Shown here: piece by piece, positions 32,145-40,453 of the stretch
Layout of the letters: each line of letters opens with the position of its first letter
Numbering within the stretch: the stretch's first letter is position 1
Assembly: GCA_041675285.1 (NCBI GenBank)
Contig: JBAYTZ010000009.1
Coordinates: forward strand, 84,766-148,765
From: Candidatus Delongbacteria bacterium
GTDB lineage: Bacteria > CAIWAD01
Direction: 5' to 3'
DNA: 64,000 nt
Position numbers and translations under genes: made by a program
Notes under the pieces: generated by a model
Databases searched by the model: none
The model's input: only the letters and a program-made list of their open reading frames with translations
Told to the model about the DNA's origin: nothing

Positions 32145-32294
32145 CCGCTCCCTACTGGCGGGCAGCTTTTGCCCTCAGGAAGTCCACAAATTCCAAAGTT
32201 CTGCAGCAGGTCCTGCCCGCCCGGCGGAGGAGCCGTTGCCGTTCAAGGACTTCTCCCCGCCGCTCATTCTGGCATCCGGCTTGCCTATGGCATC

Positions 32295-32313
32295 GCATCC
32301 GCATGGAGGATGC
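32295..32313 (+). promoter_or_regulatory. Hairpin covering the ribosome site of the 32314 gene
   Basis: GCATCC (32295-32300) can pair with GGATGC (32308-32313), and the second arm includes part of the GGAGGA ribosome site and abuts the ATG. The hairpin could mask the start, but it is short (6 bp). Confidence 0.3.
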
Positions 32314-32631
32314 ATGAATTTCTATCCCAACGAGTTGGTCCGGTCCCGGTTGAAGACCGAGAAAAAGCCCCCGGACCACATCCCCAAGTACCAGACCTAC
32401 GAGGCCAAGCTCTCCATCCTGATCTCCTCCGACCAGCACAAGTACCTGGAGGAGACGGTGGCGGCCATCATGCGCAACCGCCGCGACAAGCGCGAGCGGA
32501 TCACCAAGAACAGCGTCTTCCGCTGCCTGATTGATTTCATGCAGACCCTGGACGTGGACCTGGAGAACGTGCCGGACGAGCGCGAACTGCTCAAGCGCCT
32601 GTTCATGGCCCGCCTGAAGAAGGTGTTGTAG
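32314..32631 (+). CDS. Small basic protein, possibly ribbon-helix-helix DNA-binding
   Basis: The 105-residue protein is rich in Lys and Arg. The segment YEAKLSILISSDQHKYLEET, with a short strand then a helix, followed by ITKNSVFRCLIDFM as a second helix, has the layout of a ribbon-helix-helix (CopG/ParG-type) DNA-binding unit. This is an inference from pattern only. I chose the ATG at 32314 because GGAGGA lies four bases upstream; an in-frame TTG at 32236 is less likely. It stands alone between queF and an AT-richer intergenic region. Its target and regulon are unknown. Confidence 0.6.
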   Translation: MNFYPNELVRSRLKTEKKPPDHIPKYQTYEAKLSILISSDQHKYLEETVAAIMRNRRDKRERITKNSVFRCLIDFMQTLDVDLENVPDERELLKRLFMARLKKVL

Positions 32632-32958
32632 ACCCTTGGAGCCCGGGATCCGGCAGCGGGTCCTGGGCGACCCTCCTCAGCTTGCCGACTCTGCACCGCC
32701 GGCTGTTGTGCCAAACTCGGCACGCCACCGACCCCTTTCCCGAGTGGTCGATCGTTCATTCCTGCCTTGTCGGGTGGAAACCATTGATGAACTTATAGAT
32801 CAGAGAACTGGTCAAACCCAAACCGCTCACCTTTGAGACTTGACAACTTCTGAACTCTTTCCTACTGTTCCACTCGTGGAGAAATCCCTTCACTTGTTCA
32901 GACGTATGCAGAACAAACTCTGCGGGAAACAGAATAGCGAACGAGTTCAGCGCCCGAC
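32632..32958 (+). other. AT-richer intergenic region with a promoter
   Basis: These 327 bases contain no convincing gene. From about 32760 the base composition drops clearly below the surrounding GC level. A TTGACA-type promoter lies at 32840-32868. No terminator, tRNA or repeat was recognised. Confidence 0.6.
32840..32868 (+). promoter_or_regulatory. Probable promoter of the 32959 gene
   Basis: A perfect -35 TTGACA (32840) is followed after 17 bases by TACTGT. It sits in an AT-rich island about 85 bases before the next start codon. Confidence 0.6.
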
Positions 32959-33714
32959 ATGAGGGATAGCCAGCGGCCCACTCTGCCCATTCCGTCCGGC
33001 CCGGGGGACTTTCCCGCCCGGGCCCGCTTGCGCTCCGTCCTGCCCGGCGAAGCCGCGTCGCCGCCCCTGGCGGAGGACGCCGTGCTGGCGGCGCTGCGGC
33101 GCTTACGCGAGCGGGAGTCGAGCCCCCCGCCCGCCGCCGGGGATTCCGTCCGCGCCGCCGAGACGGATCGACGACTGGTGGCCGAACTGGAGCGCCAGAA
33201 TGCCCGCTTGCGCCATCTGCTCGCCCTGCCCCTACCCGAACCCGTCCGGCCGGCCGCCCCGGACTCCGGCCCGCCCTCCCCGGGGGCCCAGCCGGAAAGG
33301 GCGGACGCCCGGCTGGCCGAGGCCCTGCTGCTCCTGGAGCGCGCCGCGGCCTTCCACGCCGAGTGGCGGCAGGTGTTGCTGGAGGACAGCCCCCCCGAGG
33401 CCGTGCTGCGCGAATTCGCTGCCTCGCCCTACCTGGACCTGCTGGAGCGCCGGCACACCCTGCCCTGGCTCCTGCTGGATCGCGAAGGCTGCCTGCTGCG
33501 CGCGGGGCGGCCCGCCGCCCTGCCCGGGCCGCTGGAGGCCGGCGCCTGGCTGCAACCCGAACCTCTGCAGGAGGGCCACTGCCGGCTGAACCGGGCCGGC
33601 TGGGAGGAGGCGGGCTCCTGGCTGGGCGTGGAGCTGGCGGGCGGAGTGTTTCTGGTCCCGGCCACCGGCTGGGCTCTGGTCGCGCTGCCGCCGCTTCCAG
33701 AGCGGCCTCGTTGA
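32959..33714 (+). CDS. Hypothetical protein with short coiled coil
   Basis: The 251-residue protein matches no family I recognise. The first 60 residues are Pro/Ala/Arg-rich and probably disordered. Residues about 62-90 (AAETDRRLVAELERQNARLRHL) look like a coiled coil. A Pro-rich linker follows. From about 115 a helical segment and then a small strand-rich region (WLLLDREGCLLRAG ... GGVFLVPATGWALVALPPLPE) complete it. There is no signal peptide or membrane helix. No clear ribosome site precedes the ATG. It is monocistronic by appearance: an own promoter lies upstream and a new promoter overlaps its stop codon. Confidence 0.6.
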   Translation: MRDSQRPTLPIPSGPGDFPARARLRSVLPGEAASPPLAEDAVLAALRRLRERESSPPPAAGDSVRAAETDRRLVAELERQNARLRHLLALPLPEPVRPAAPDSGPPSPGAQPERADARLAEALLLLERAAAFHAEWRQVLLEDSPPEAVLREFAASPYLDLLERRHTLPWLLLDREGCLLRAGRPAALPGPLEAGAWLQPEPLQEGHCRLNRAGWEEAGSWLGVELAGGVFLVPATGWALVALPPLPERPR

Positions 33715-33739
33715 GTAGCCAGCCTGCATTTTCTAGGTT
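33711..33739 (+). promoter_or_regulatory. Probable promoter of the M6 protease operon
   Basis: TTGAGT (33711) and TAGGTT (33734) are 17 bases apart. The -35 box overlaps the stop codon of the preceding gene. The predicted start is about 18 bases before the protease ATG, which has GGGAGA as ribosome site. Confidence 0.5.
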
Positions 33740-33763
33740 CAGGCAGCAATCCTGGGAGAAATC

Positions 33764-36532
33764 ATGAGCCCGCGCTGGTCCGCCCTGTTCCTCGTGTTGT
33801 GTTGCAGTCTTTCCGCCCTGGCCGTTCCCGCCCGTCCGGGCTGGCTCAGCGGGCAGTCACAGGGGCGGGAGTTCCGCTTCCACCTGCAGGGCGACGAGTT
33901 CGCCAATTGGGCTGAGTCCGAGGACGGCTACACGCTGCTCCAGGATCGCGGCGGGGCCTGGCGCTACGCCGAGGCGGCGGCGGACGGCTCCCTCAGGCCC
34001 GGCGTCCAGGCCTATCGCCCGGGGGCCCCGGGGCCGCCGGCGGCGCGCGGCTTGCGGCCGGATCCGCAATGGCTGCGTCAGACCGTGGGCGCCCTGCGCC
34101 AGCAGCGCGACGGGGCCCGGCTGGAGCTGCGGGAGCGGGTGGAAGGCCAGTGGCGCCTGCTGCTGCTGCTGATCCGCTACCCCGACCAGACGCCCCAGGT
34201 GGAAGCGCCCAATTTCGACCAGATGATGAACCAGTCCGGCTGGCACGGCACGGGCTCCTTCAATGACTTCTACACCTCGCTCTCCTTCGACCGCTTCAGC
34301 ACCCAGAGCGACGTGCTGGGCTGGTACACGGCCGAGCATCCCCACGACTACTACGGCTACAACCAGGGCTGGTCGCCCTCCCAGGAACTGGTGCGCGAAG
34401 CCGTGCTGGCGGCGGACGCCGAGGTGGACTACTCCCAGTACGACAACAACGGCGACGGCGTGGTGGACGCCCTGCTGGTCGTGCACACGGGCCAGGGCGC
34501 CGAAGAGGGCAACCAGTCCAACATCTGGTCCCACCGCTGGGCCATGTGGGGCCAGGAGCTGGAGCTGGACGGCGTCACCATCAGCGACTACACCATGCAG
34601 CCCGAGCTGCAGGGCACGGGCCAGTCGGCCATCGGCGTCTACGTGCACGAGTTCGGCCACGCGCTGGGCCTGCCCGACCTATACGACACGGACTACAGCT
34701 CCAGCGGCGTGGGCAACTGGTGCGTGATGTCCGGCGGCAGCTGGGGCGGCGGCGGATCCGGCGGCAACGCCCACACGCCGGTCTCCTTGAGCGCCTATTG
34801 CCGGCAGGCCCTGGGCTGGGCCGCGGTGACCACGGTGGAGGGCGAGCTGCTCGACCATCCGCTGCCCGCCCTGCACCTCTCCGACGAACTGGTCCGGCTG
34901 GAGCTGCCCGAGCATCCCGGCCAGTACTTCCTGGCCGAGAACCGCCGCCTGACGGCCTGGGACCAGCACCAGGCGGGCGAGGGGCTCTACGTCTGGCACG
35001 TGGATGAGAACGCGGGCGGCAACTCCGACGAGGACCACTATCTGGTGGATCTCGAGCAGGCCGACGGACTGCGCGACCTGAACCACAACCTGGGCGTGGA
35101 CGCCGGCGACCTCTTCCCGGGCGCCACCAACAACCGGCACTTCGACGCCTTCAGCAGCCCGGCCAGCCTGCCCTACGGCGGGACGGAGAGTCCGGTCATC
35201 ATCACGGAGATCGGGGATCCCGCCGACAGCATGAGCGTGAGCTTCTTCCAGGTCTTCAACCACCAGGACCTGCTCTGCACGGCTCTGCAAGTGGTGGAGG
35301 ACACGGACCAGGACGGCGTGGCCGAGGCGGGGGAGGACGTGGCCCTGCGGCTGACCCTGCTCAACCGCGGCGCCAGCGTGGACAGCCTCTGGCTGGAGCT
35401 CAGCGCTCCGGGTCCGGGCATCGAGGCGTTGGAGTCCGGGCTGTCCCACGGGCCGGTGGCCGCGGGCGAGGCCTTCCTGAGCGGACTCTTCCACCTGCGC
35501 CTGGACGCCGGACTGGCGACGGGACGCCGCGAACTGGTGCTCGCCAGCCGGGATCCGGCGGATTGGTCCCAGAGCTGCCGCACGGAGCTGCAGGTGGGGC
35601 GGGGCGACCTGCTGCTGGTGCTGGACGGCGCCGAGCCGGAACTGGCCGAGTGGTACGAGAACGCCCTGCAGTCCAGCGGCCGGGTGGTGGAGCGGCGCCG
35701 GCCCACGGAGAGCGGTCCGCCGCAGGATCTGGCCCTCTATCCCAGCGTGTTCTGGGTCACGGCGGAGGCCCCCGCGCCCCTGGACGGCGCCGACGTGCAG
35801 GCCCTCGGCGACTATGTGGAACAAGGCGGCCACCTGCTGCTCAGCGGCCAGCACCTGCTGGACGGTCTGGACGAGGCGGGGCACGCCTTCCTCGGCGCGG
35901 ACCCGGGCGTGGCCTGGGCGTCCATGCCCCGCGTGCTGGGCCTGAGTTCCGGCGGCCTGCTGACGGACGACGAGGCCCTGCTGCTGGTGGGAGCCAATGG
36001 CGCCTGGAACCAGCACCTGCCCACCACCAGCCTGCTGCCCCGGCCGGGCAGCACCCTGGCCGGCCGCTGGAGTTCGAGCCAGAACGGCGCCCTGCTCCGC
36101 CGCACGGCGGGGGCCGGTCGCTTGCTGGTGGCCGGCTTCAGCCTGGAGGCGGCCCACGGGGCGGCCAACCTGCTCAGCCTGGAGCAGTTCCTGGGGCGGG
36201 CCCTGCCCTGGCTGGACGAGGGCCTCGAGACGGACGTGGCGCCCGCGCCGGAGCCTGACCGGCGTCCCCAGGGTCTGAGTCTGGCCGCGCACCCCAATCC
36301 CTTCAACCCCCAGACCCACCTGACAGTGGATCTGGCGCGCCCCGAGATCCTGACTCTGCGCGTCTGGGACCTGGCGGGCCGCCAGGTGCTGGAGCGGCCC
36401 CTGGGCCTCCAGGCGGCGGGTCGCCACGAGATCGCGCTGGACCTGTCCGGCCGGGCGTCGGGCCTCTATCTGGCGGAAGTGGCGGGACAGGCGGGGGGCC
36501 GGGCGTGCACGCGCCTGCTGCTGTTGAAGTAG
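33764..36532 (+). CDS. Secreted M6-family zinc metalloprotease with C-terminal sorting domain
   Basis: The 922-residue protein has a signal peptide (about 1-20). An N-terminal propeptide-like region (25-90) is followed by the M6 (immune inhibitor A-like) catalytic domain. That domain carries the zinc site H295-E-F-G-H299 in VHEFGHALGLPDLYD, with the downstream CVMSGGSW methionine turn. The LIRYPDQTP and DNNGDGVVDALLVVHTGQGAEEG segments are typical of the family. Beta-sandwich domains follow. The last 75 residues begin HPNPFNPQTHLTVDL and end VAGQ...TRLLLLK, matching the Por/FlgD-like sorting tails of FCB bacteria. Its role is probably extracellular protein digestion. Confidence 0.9.
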   Translation: MSPRWSALFLVLCCSLSALAVPARPGWLSGQSQGREFRFHLQGDEFANWAESEDGYTLLQDRGGAWRYAEAAADGSLRPGVQAYRPGAPGPPAARGLRPDPQWLRQTVGALRQQRDGARLELRERVEGQWRLLLLLIRYPDQTPQVEAPNFDQMMNQSGWHGTGSFNDFYTSLSFDRFSTQSDVLGWYTAEHPHDYYGYNQGWSPSQELVREAVLAADAEVDYSQYDNNGDGVVDALLVVHTGQGAEEGNQSNIWSHRWAMWGQELELDGVTISDYTMQPELQGTGQSAIGVYVHEFGHALGLPDLYDTDYSSSGVGNWCVMSGGSWGGGGSGGNAHTPVSLSAYCRQALGWAAVTTVEGELLDHPLPALHLSDELVRLELPEHPGQYFLAENRRLTAWDQHQAGEGLYVWHVDENAGGNSDEDHYLVDLEQADGLRDLNHNLGVDAGDLFPGATNNRHFDAFSSPASLPYGGTESPVIITEIGDPADSMSVSFFQVFNHQDLLCTALQVVEDTDQDGVAEAGEDVALRLTLLNRGASVDSLWLELSAPGPGIEALESGLSHGPVAAGEAFLSGLFHLRLDAGLATGRRELVLASRDPADWSQSCRTELQVGRGDLLLVLDGAEPELAEWYENALQSSGRVVERRRPTESGPPQDLALYPSVFWVTAEAPAPLDGADVQALGDYVEQGGHLLLSGQHLLDGLDEAGHAFLGADPGVAWASMPRVLGLSSGGLLTDDEALLLVGANGAWNQHLPTTSLLPRPGSTLAGRWSSSQNGALLRRTAGAGRLLVAGFSLEAAHGAANLLSLEQFLGRALPWLDEGLETDVAPAPEPDRRPQGLSLAAHPNPFNPQTHLTVDLARPEILTLRVWDLAGRQVLERPLGLQAAGRHEIALDLSGRASGLYLAEVAGQAGGRACTRLLLLK

Positions 36533-37272
36533 CCCTGGCCCAGGCCCGGCAGGCCCTCGAATCCGCCGGGCGCGTGCTGGTGCTCTGCGGCGCCGGTCTC
36601 TCCGCCGCCTCCGGCGTGCCGACCTTCCGCGGGGCGGACGGCCTCTGGCGGCAGCGCCGCCCCGAGGATCTGGCCACGCCGGCGGCCTTCGACCGCGCCC
36701 CCGAGGAGGTCTGGGCCTGGTATCGCTGGCGCCTGGAAGCCCTGGCCCAGGCCCGGCCCAACCCGGGGCACCGGGCGCTGGTCCGGCTGGCGCAGCGGCG
36801 TGCGGGCGTGGTCCTGAACCAGAACGTGGACGGCCTGCTGGAAGAGGTCTGGCAGGCGGCGGGGCTGGATCCCGCCCGGTTGGCCGCCCTGCACGGCAGT
36901 CTGCGCCACGCGCACTGCGAACGCTGCGCCGCCGCGCGGCCCATGGCCGAGCTGCCGGCGGACGCCCTGCCCCGCTGCTCCTGCGGCGGCCGTCTGCGGC
37001 CTTCGGTGGTCTGGTTCGGCGAGTCCCTCCAGCCCCAGCACCTGCGGCTGCTGGCGGAGGAGCCCGCGCGCTGCGACGTGGGGCTGGCCGTGGGCACCTC
37101 GGCCCTGGTCTGGCCTGCGGCGGGCGTGCTGGAGGTGCTGCGCCGCCGGGGCCGCCCTGTGATCGTGTTCAACCCCGCATCGGACGCCGCCCTGCCCGGC
37201 GACCTGCACGTGGAGCTGGGCGCGGAGGACGGACTGGTCCGCGTACTGGAAGGATGGGAGGCCCGCGCTTGA
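36505..37272 (+). CDS. cobB: NAD-dependent protein deacylase, sirtuin family
   Basis: Sirtuins remove acyl groups from lysine using NAD+. The 255-residue protein shows GAGLSAASGVPTFRG, NQNVDGL, the catalytic His in ALHGSL, the zinc site CERC plus CSCGG, VWFGE and VGTSALV. The WYRWR motif provides the Tyr and Arg (YxxR) that favour succinyl and malonyl groups in class III members such as SIRT5 and CobB. The only suitable start is the GTG at 36505, which lies 28 bases inside the protease gene with GGGGGG upstream, so it is probably translated from the same mRNA. Confidence 0.92.
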   Translation: MHAPAAVEVALAQARQALESAGRVLVLCGAGLSAASGVPTFRGADGLWRQRRPEDLATPAAFDRAPEEVWAWYRWRLEALAQARPNPGHRALVRLAQRRAGVVLNQNVDGLLEEVWQAAGLDPARLAALHGSLRHAHCERCAAARPMAELPADALPRCSCGGRLRPSVVWFGESLQPQHLRLLAEEPARCDVGLAVGTSALVWPAAGVLEVLRRRGRPVIVFNPASDAALPGDLHVELGAEDGLVRVLEGWEARA

Positions 37273-39638
37273 GCCCACACACGCCCCGCCCGCGCCGGAG
37301 CCGCCTGCTGCGTCCGTTGCTCTGGCTGCTGCCCGCCCTGCTGCTGGGCAGCGGTTGCGGAGCCTACTTCAACACCTACTACAACGCCGACAAGGCTTAC
37401 CGCAAGGGCGAGCGCCTGCAGGCCGACAGCGGGGCCAAGACCGCCCGGGCCCAGTACGACGAGTGCCTGAAGATCAGCTCCAAACTGCTCCAGTTCTACC
37501 CGGAGTCGCGCTGGGTGGACAACACCATCCTGCTGGTGGGCCAGTGCTACGTGCGGATGGACCAACAGCGCCGGGCGCTGCGCAAGTTCGACGAACTGGA
37601 GGCGCGCTTCCCCGACTCGCCCCTGCTGCCCCGGGCCCGCATCTGGCGCGCCCGCGCGCTGCTGGCCCTGGAGAACGAGGGCGCCTGCCTGGAGGAGTTG
37701 GCCCGCCTGCCGCTGGACGACCTGCCCCGGGCGGACCGCGTGGAGGCCCTGCGCGTCTACGCCGACCTCTACCGTGGGGACGGCGACCGCGAGCGGCTGG
37801 TGGAGACCCTGGACCGCCTGCTGAAGATCGCGCGCCGCAACCAGGACCGGGCGGCCATCCACCTGGACATGGCCGCCGTCCAGGAGGAGAGCGGCCAGTG
37901 GGAGGAGGCCCTCAAGCACTACAACGCCGTGCGCCGCTTCCGCCCATTGCGCTCGCCGCTGCTCAAGTCCTGGCTGGGCAGCCTGGACAACAACCTGCGG
38001 CTGGGGCGCCTGGACGTGGTGGAGCGCCGGCTGCGCAAACTGGGCAAGGACGAGCGTTTCTATCCGGACCGCCACGCGCTGCAACTGCGCGAGGGCTGGC
38101 TGCGCGAGCGCCGGGGCCAGCTGGCCGAGGCCCGGGCGGACTGGAACGCCATCCTGAAGGACGTCCCGCGCACCGAGAGTTCGGCCGCCGCCTCCCACTC
38201 GCTGGCCCAGGCCTTCCTGCGGCACGACGGCCAGTTGGACAGTGCGCGCGTCTACTTCAAACGCACGGCCACGGAGCAGTCCGGCAGCCGCTGGGCGGAC
38301 AGCAGCGCCGTGGCCCTGACCCTTGTGGACGCGCTGGACCGCACGCACAAGGAGATCCGGCGCCTGGACGGCCTGATCTCCCACACGCTGGCCGGCCTCT
38401 GCCCGGACAGCGTGCGGGTGCAATTTGCCCAGACCCTGCTGCCGCGGTTGCGGGCCCGCCAGGACAGCCTGCGGGCGGACTCCCTGCGCGTCCTGGGCGC
38501 GCCGGACAGCCTGGGAACGGGTGACAGCCTGACAACCCAACAAGTGGATGCCGCCCTGCTGCCCGCGACGCCCCCGGCCAAATCCCCGCCGCCCCGCCCG
38601 GCCGACGCTCTCGGCAAAGGCGAGCCGGCCCGGCCCGACAGCCTGGGCCGCCCGGAGAGCGGCGGCCGCAAGGGCGGCAGCCGCGTGCGCCTGTTCGACT
38701 TCCAGAAGAAGGAGCGCGAAGTGGCCCAGGCGGACAGCCTGAGGCGCGCCCACGAGGCCGACAGCCTGAAGCGCGTGGACGACGAGCTGCGCCGCCGCCG
38801 GTCGGACTCGCTGCTGGTGGCGGCCGTGCTGGACACCTTGAGCCACTGGCCGGACATCGACAGCCTGCGCCTGCAGGCCACGGGCGACAGCCTGTCCCGC
38901 CTGCGCTTCGACCAGCACTTCTACCTGGCCGAATTGCAGACCCTGCGCATGTACCGGGCACCGGTGGCGGACAGCCTGCTGACCCTGCTGCTGGCCGAAC
39001 CCAGCGCCTCGGATGAGCAGGCGGCCCGCCTGCATTACGCCTACGGCTCCCTGCGGCTGGACGCCTTCGCCGACAGCAGCGGCCGCCGCTATCTGGAGAC
39101 CCTGCTCCGCCGCTGGCCCCTCTCCCTGGCAGCCAACCCGGCCCGCGACCGCCTGGGCCTGCCGCGCACGCTGAGCGAGGCGGACAGCGCCGCGGTCCGA
39201 CTCGCGCTGGCCGAAGAGCTGCGCCTGGAGGGCCGGGATCCGCTGGGCGCGATCCGGGCCTACCGCCAGGTGGCGGAGGACCATCCCAGCACGCCCCAGG
39301 CCGCCACGGCCCTGCTTGCCGCCGCGGCCGTGGCCTGGGAGGATCTGGAGAACCCCGCCCTGGCCAACGGCTTCTACCGGCGCTACCTGCGCGCCTATCC
39401 GCAGCACGCGGCCGCCGACCAGGTGCGCCGGCGCCTGGGCCAGGCCGTGGCCGAACCGGAGGCGGCGGTGGCGCGCGTGGAGGAGACCCAGCAGGTGACG
39501 GTCACCGAGGCGCGCGTGGACGAGAGCGGCGTGTTCGTGGACCCGGATGCCGGCCGGCCGCTGGGCGAGCGCCTGCAGAGCCTGCGCGAGCGCTTCCGCG
39601 AACTGGGCCGTCTCAAACTGGAGCAAATCCTGGAATGA
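37269..39638 (+). CDS. TPR lipoprotein with DSL-rich linker
   Basis: The 789-residue protein has a basic N-terminus, a hydrophobic signal and a lipobox (LLLGSGC, Cys at about residue 30), followed by GAYFNTYYNADKAY, a motif I associate with FCB TPR lipoproteins. TPR-like helices span about 45-380. A low-complexity stretch (about 395-560) is dominated by Asp-Ser-Leu, and TPR-like helices resume to the end. I prefer the TTG at 37269, which overlaps the sirtuin stop (TTGA) and has GGGAGG at good spacing; an ATG at 37254 is the alternative. It is probably an envelope scaffold; partners are unknown. Confidence 0.78.
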   Translation: MSPHTPRPRRSRLLRPLLWLLPALLLGSGCGAYFNTYYNADKAYRKGERLQADSGAKTARAQYDECLKISSKLLQFYPESRWVDNTILLVGQCYVRMDQQRRALRKFDELEARFPDSPLLPRARIWRARALLALENEGACLEELARLPLDDLPRADRVEALRVYADLYRGDGDRERLVETLDRLLKIARRNQDRAAIHLDMAAVQEESGQWEEALKHYNAVRRFRPLRSPLLKSWLGSLDNNLRLGRLDVVERRLRKLGKDERFYPDRHALQLREGWLRERRGQLAEARADWNAILKDVPRTESSAAASHSLAQAFLRHDGQLDSARVYFKRTATEQSGSRWADSSAVALTLVDALDRTHKEIRRLDGLISHTLAGLCPDSVRVQFAQTLLPRLRARQDSLRADSLRVLGAPDSLGTGDSLTTQQVDAALLPATPPAKSPPPRPADALGKGEPARPDSLGRPESGGRKGGSRVRLFDFQKKEREVAQADSLRRAHEADSLKRVDDELRRRRSDSLLVAAVLDTLSHWPDIDSLRLQATGDSLSRLRFDQHFYLAELQTLRMYRAPVADSLLTLLLAEPSASDEQAARLHYAYGSLRLDAFADSSGRRYLETLLRRWPLSLAANPARDRLGLPRTLSEADSAAVRLALAEELRLEGRDPLGAIRAYRQVAEDHPSTPQAATALLAAAAVAWEDLENPALANGFYRRYLRAYPQHAAADQVRRRLGQAVAEPEAAVARVEETQQVTVTEARVDESGVFVDPDAGRPLGERLQSLRERFRELGRLKLEQILE

Positions 39639-40453
39639 CCCTGCAACGCCGACAGGAGCGGCTGGCCGTGCGGGAGATCCGCGGACTGGGCGCCGACCAG
39701 TTCCAGCTGATCCTCGAACGGGGCCCGGACGCCGGGATCCCCGCCTTCCGGGCCGGGCAGTTCGCCCAGCTGGCCGTCCCCGGCCACACCCTGCCGCGCC
39801 CGTTCTCCATCCTGCGGGCCGGAACGGACCAGCTGGAGTTCCTGGTCAAGGTGGTGGGACCGGGCACTGCCTGGCTGGCCGACCGCCGGCCGGGCGAGCA
39901 GGTGTCCGTGCTCTGGCCGTTGGGACACGGCTTCCTGGACCGCCTGCCGGCGGACGCGGATCCGGCCGAGGAGGGACTGCTGGTGGGGGGCGGCGTGGGC
40001 ATCGCGCCGCTGATCGCGCTCTGGGAGCAGGAGGCTGGTCGGCGCCCGTTGCGCGCGGCCTTCGGGTTTCGCGACCGGCCAGGCGTGGCGGCGGCGCGCG
40101 CGCTCCAGCCGGAGCTGGCGATGGAAATCAGCACCGAGGACGGCTCCGTGGGCCGCGCCGGCCGGGTCACGGACCTGCTGGCGGACTGGCTGGCTGAGGC
40201 GCCGGAGCGACCGCGGCGCATCTACTGCTGCGGTCCCGAGCCCATGATGGAGGCCGTGGCCCGGCACGCCCGCGCTGCCGGCGTGCCCTGTCTGCTCAGC
40301 CTGGAGACCCTGATGGGCTGCGGCATCGGCATCTGCGTGGGCTGCGCGGTTCCGGTGTCCACCGGCGGATTCCAGTTGGCCTGCCAGGCCGGGCCCGTGT
40401 TCGCACTGGACGAGTTGGCCGACAGCGAGCCGGCCCGGGAGGCCTGCCGATGA
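39635..40453 (+). CDS. pyrK: Dihydroorotate dehydrogenase electron transfer subunit
   Basis: PyrK is the FAD and 2Fe-2S subunit that lets PyrDB-type dihydroorotate dehydrogenase use NAD+. The 272-residue protein has the ferredoxin-reductase fold: FRAGQFAQLAVP and LPRPFSIL bind FAD, and LLVGGGVGIAPL and YCCGPEPMM bind the pyridine nucleotide. The C-terminal CGIGICVGCAVPV plus a later Cys (FQLACQAGPVF) supplies the 2Fe-2S cluster. ATGA overlaps link it to the preceding lipoprotein gene and to pyrD. Confidence 0.93.
   Translation: MTLQRRQERLAVREIRGLGADQFQLILERGPDAGIPAFRAGQFAQLAVPGHTLPRPFSILRAGTDQLEFLVKVVGPGTAWLADRRPGEQVSVLWPLGHGFLDRLPADADPAEEGLLVGGGVGIAPLIALWEQEAGRRPLRAAFGFRDRPGVAAARALQPELAMEISTEDGSVGRAGRVTDLLADWLAEAPERPRRIYCCGPEPMMEAVARHARAAGVPCLLSLETLMGCGIGICVGCAVPVSTGGFQLACQAGPVFALDELADSEPAREACR

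Noticed and set aside
36303..39626. A 1,107-codon antisense frame across the protease end, sirtuin and TPR lipoprotein genes
   Set aside because: It crosses three well-supported sense genes, has no domain and is dominated by Gln, Ala, Val and Gly typical of shadow frames.
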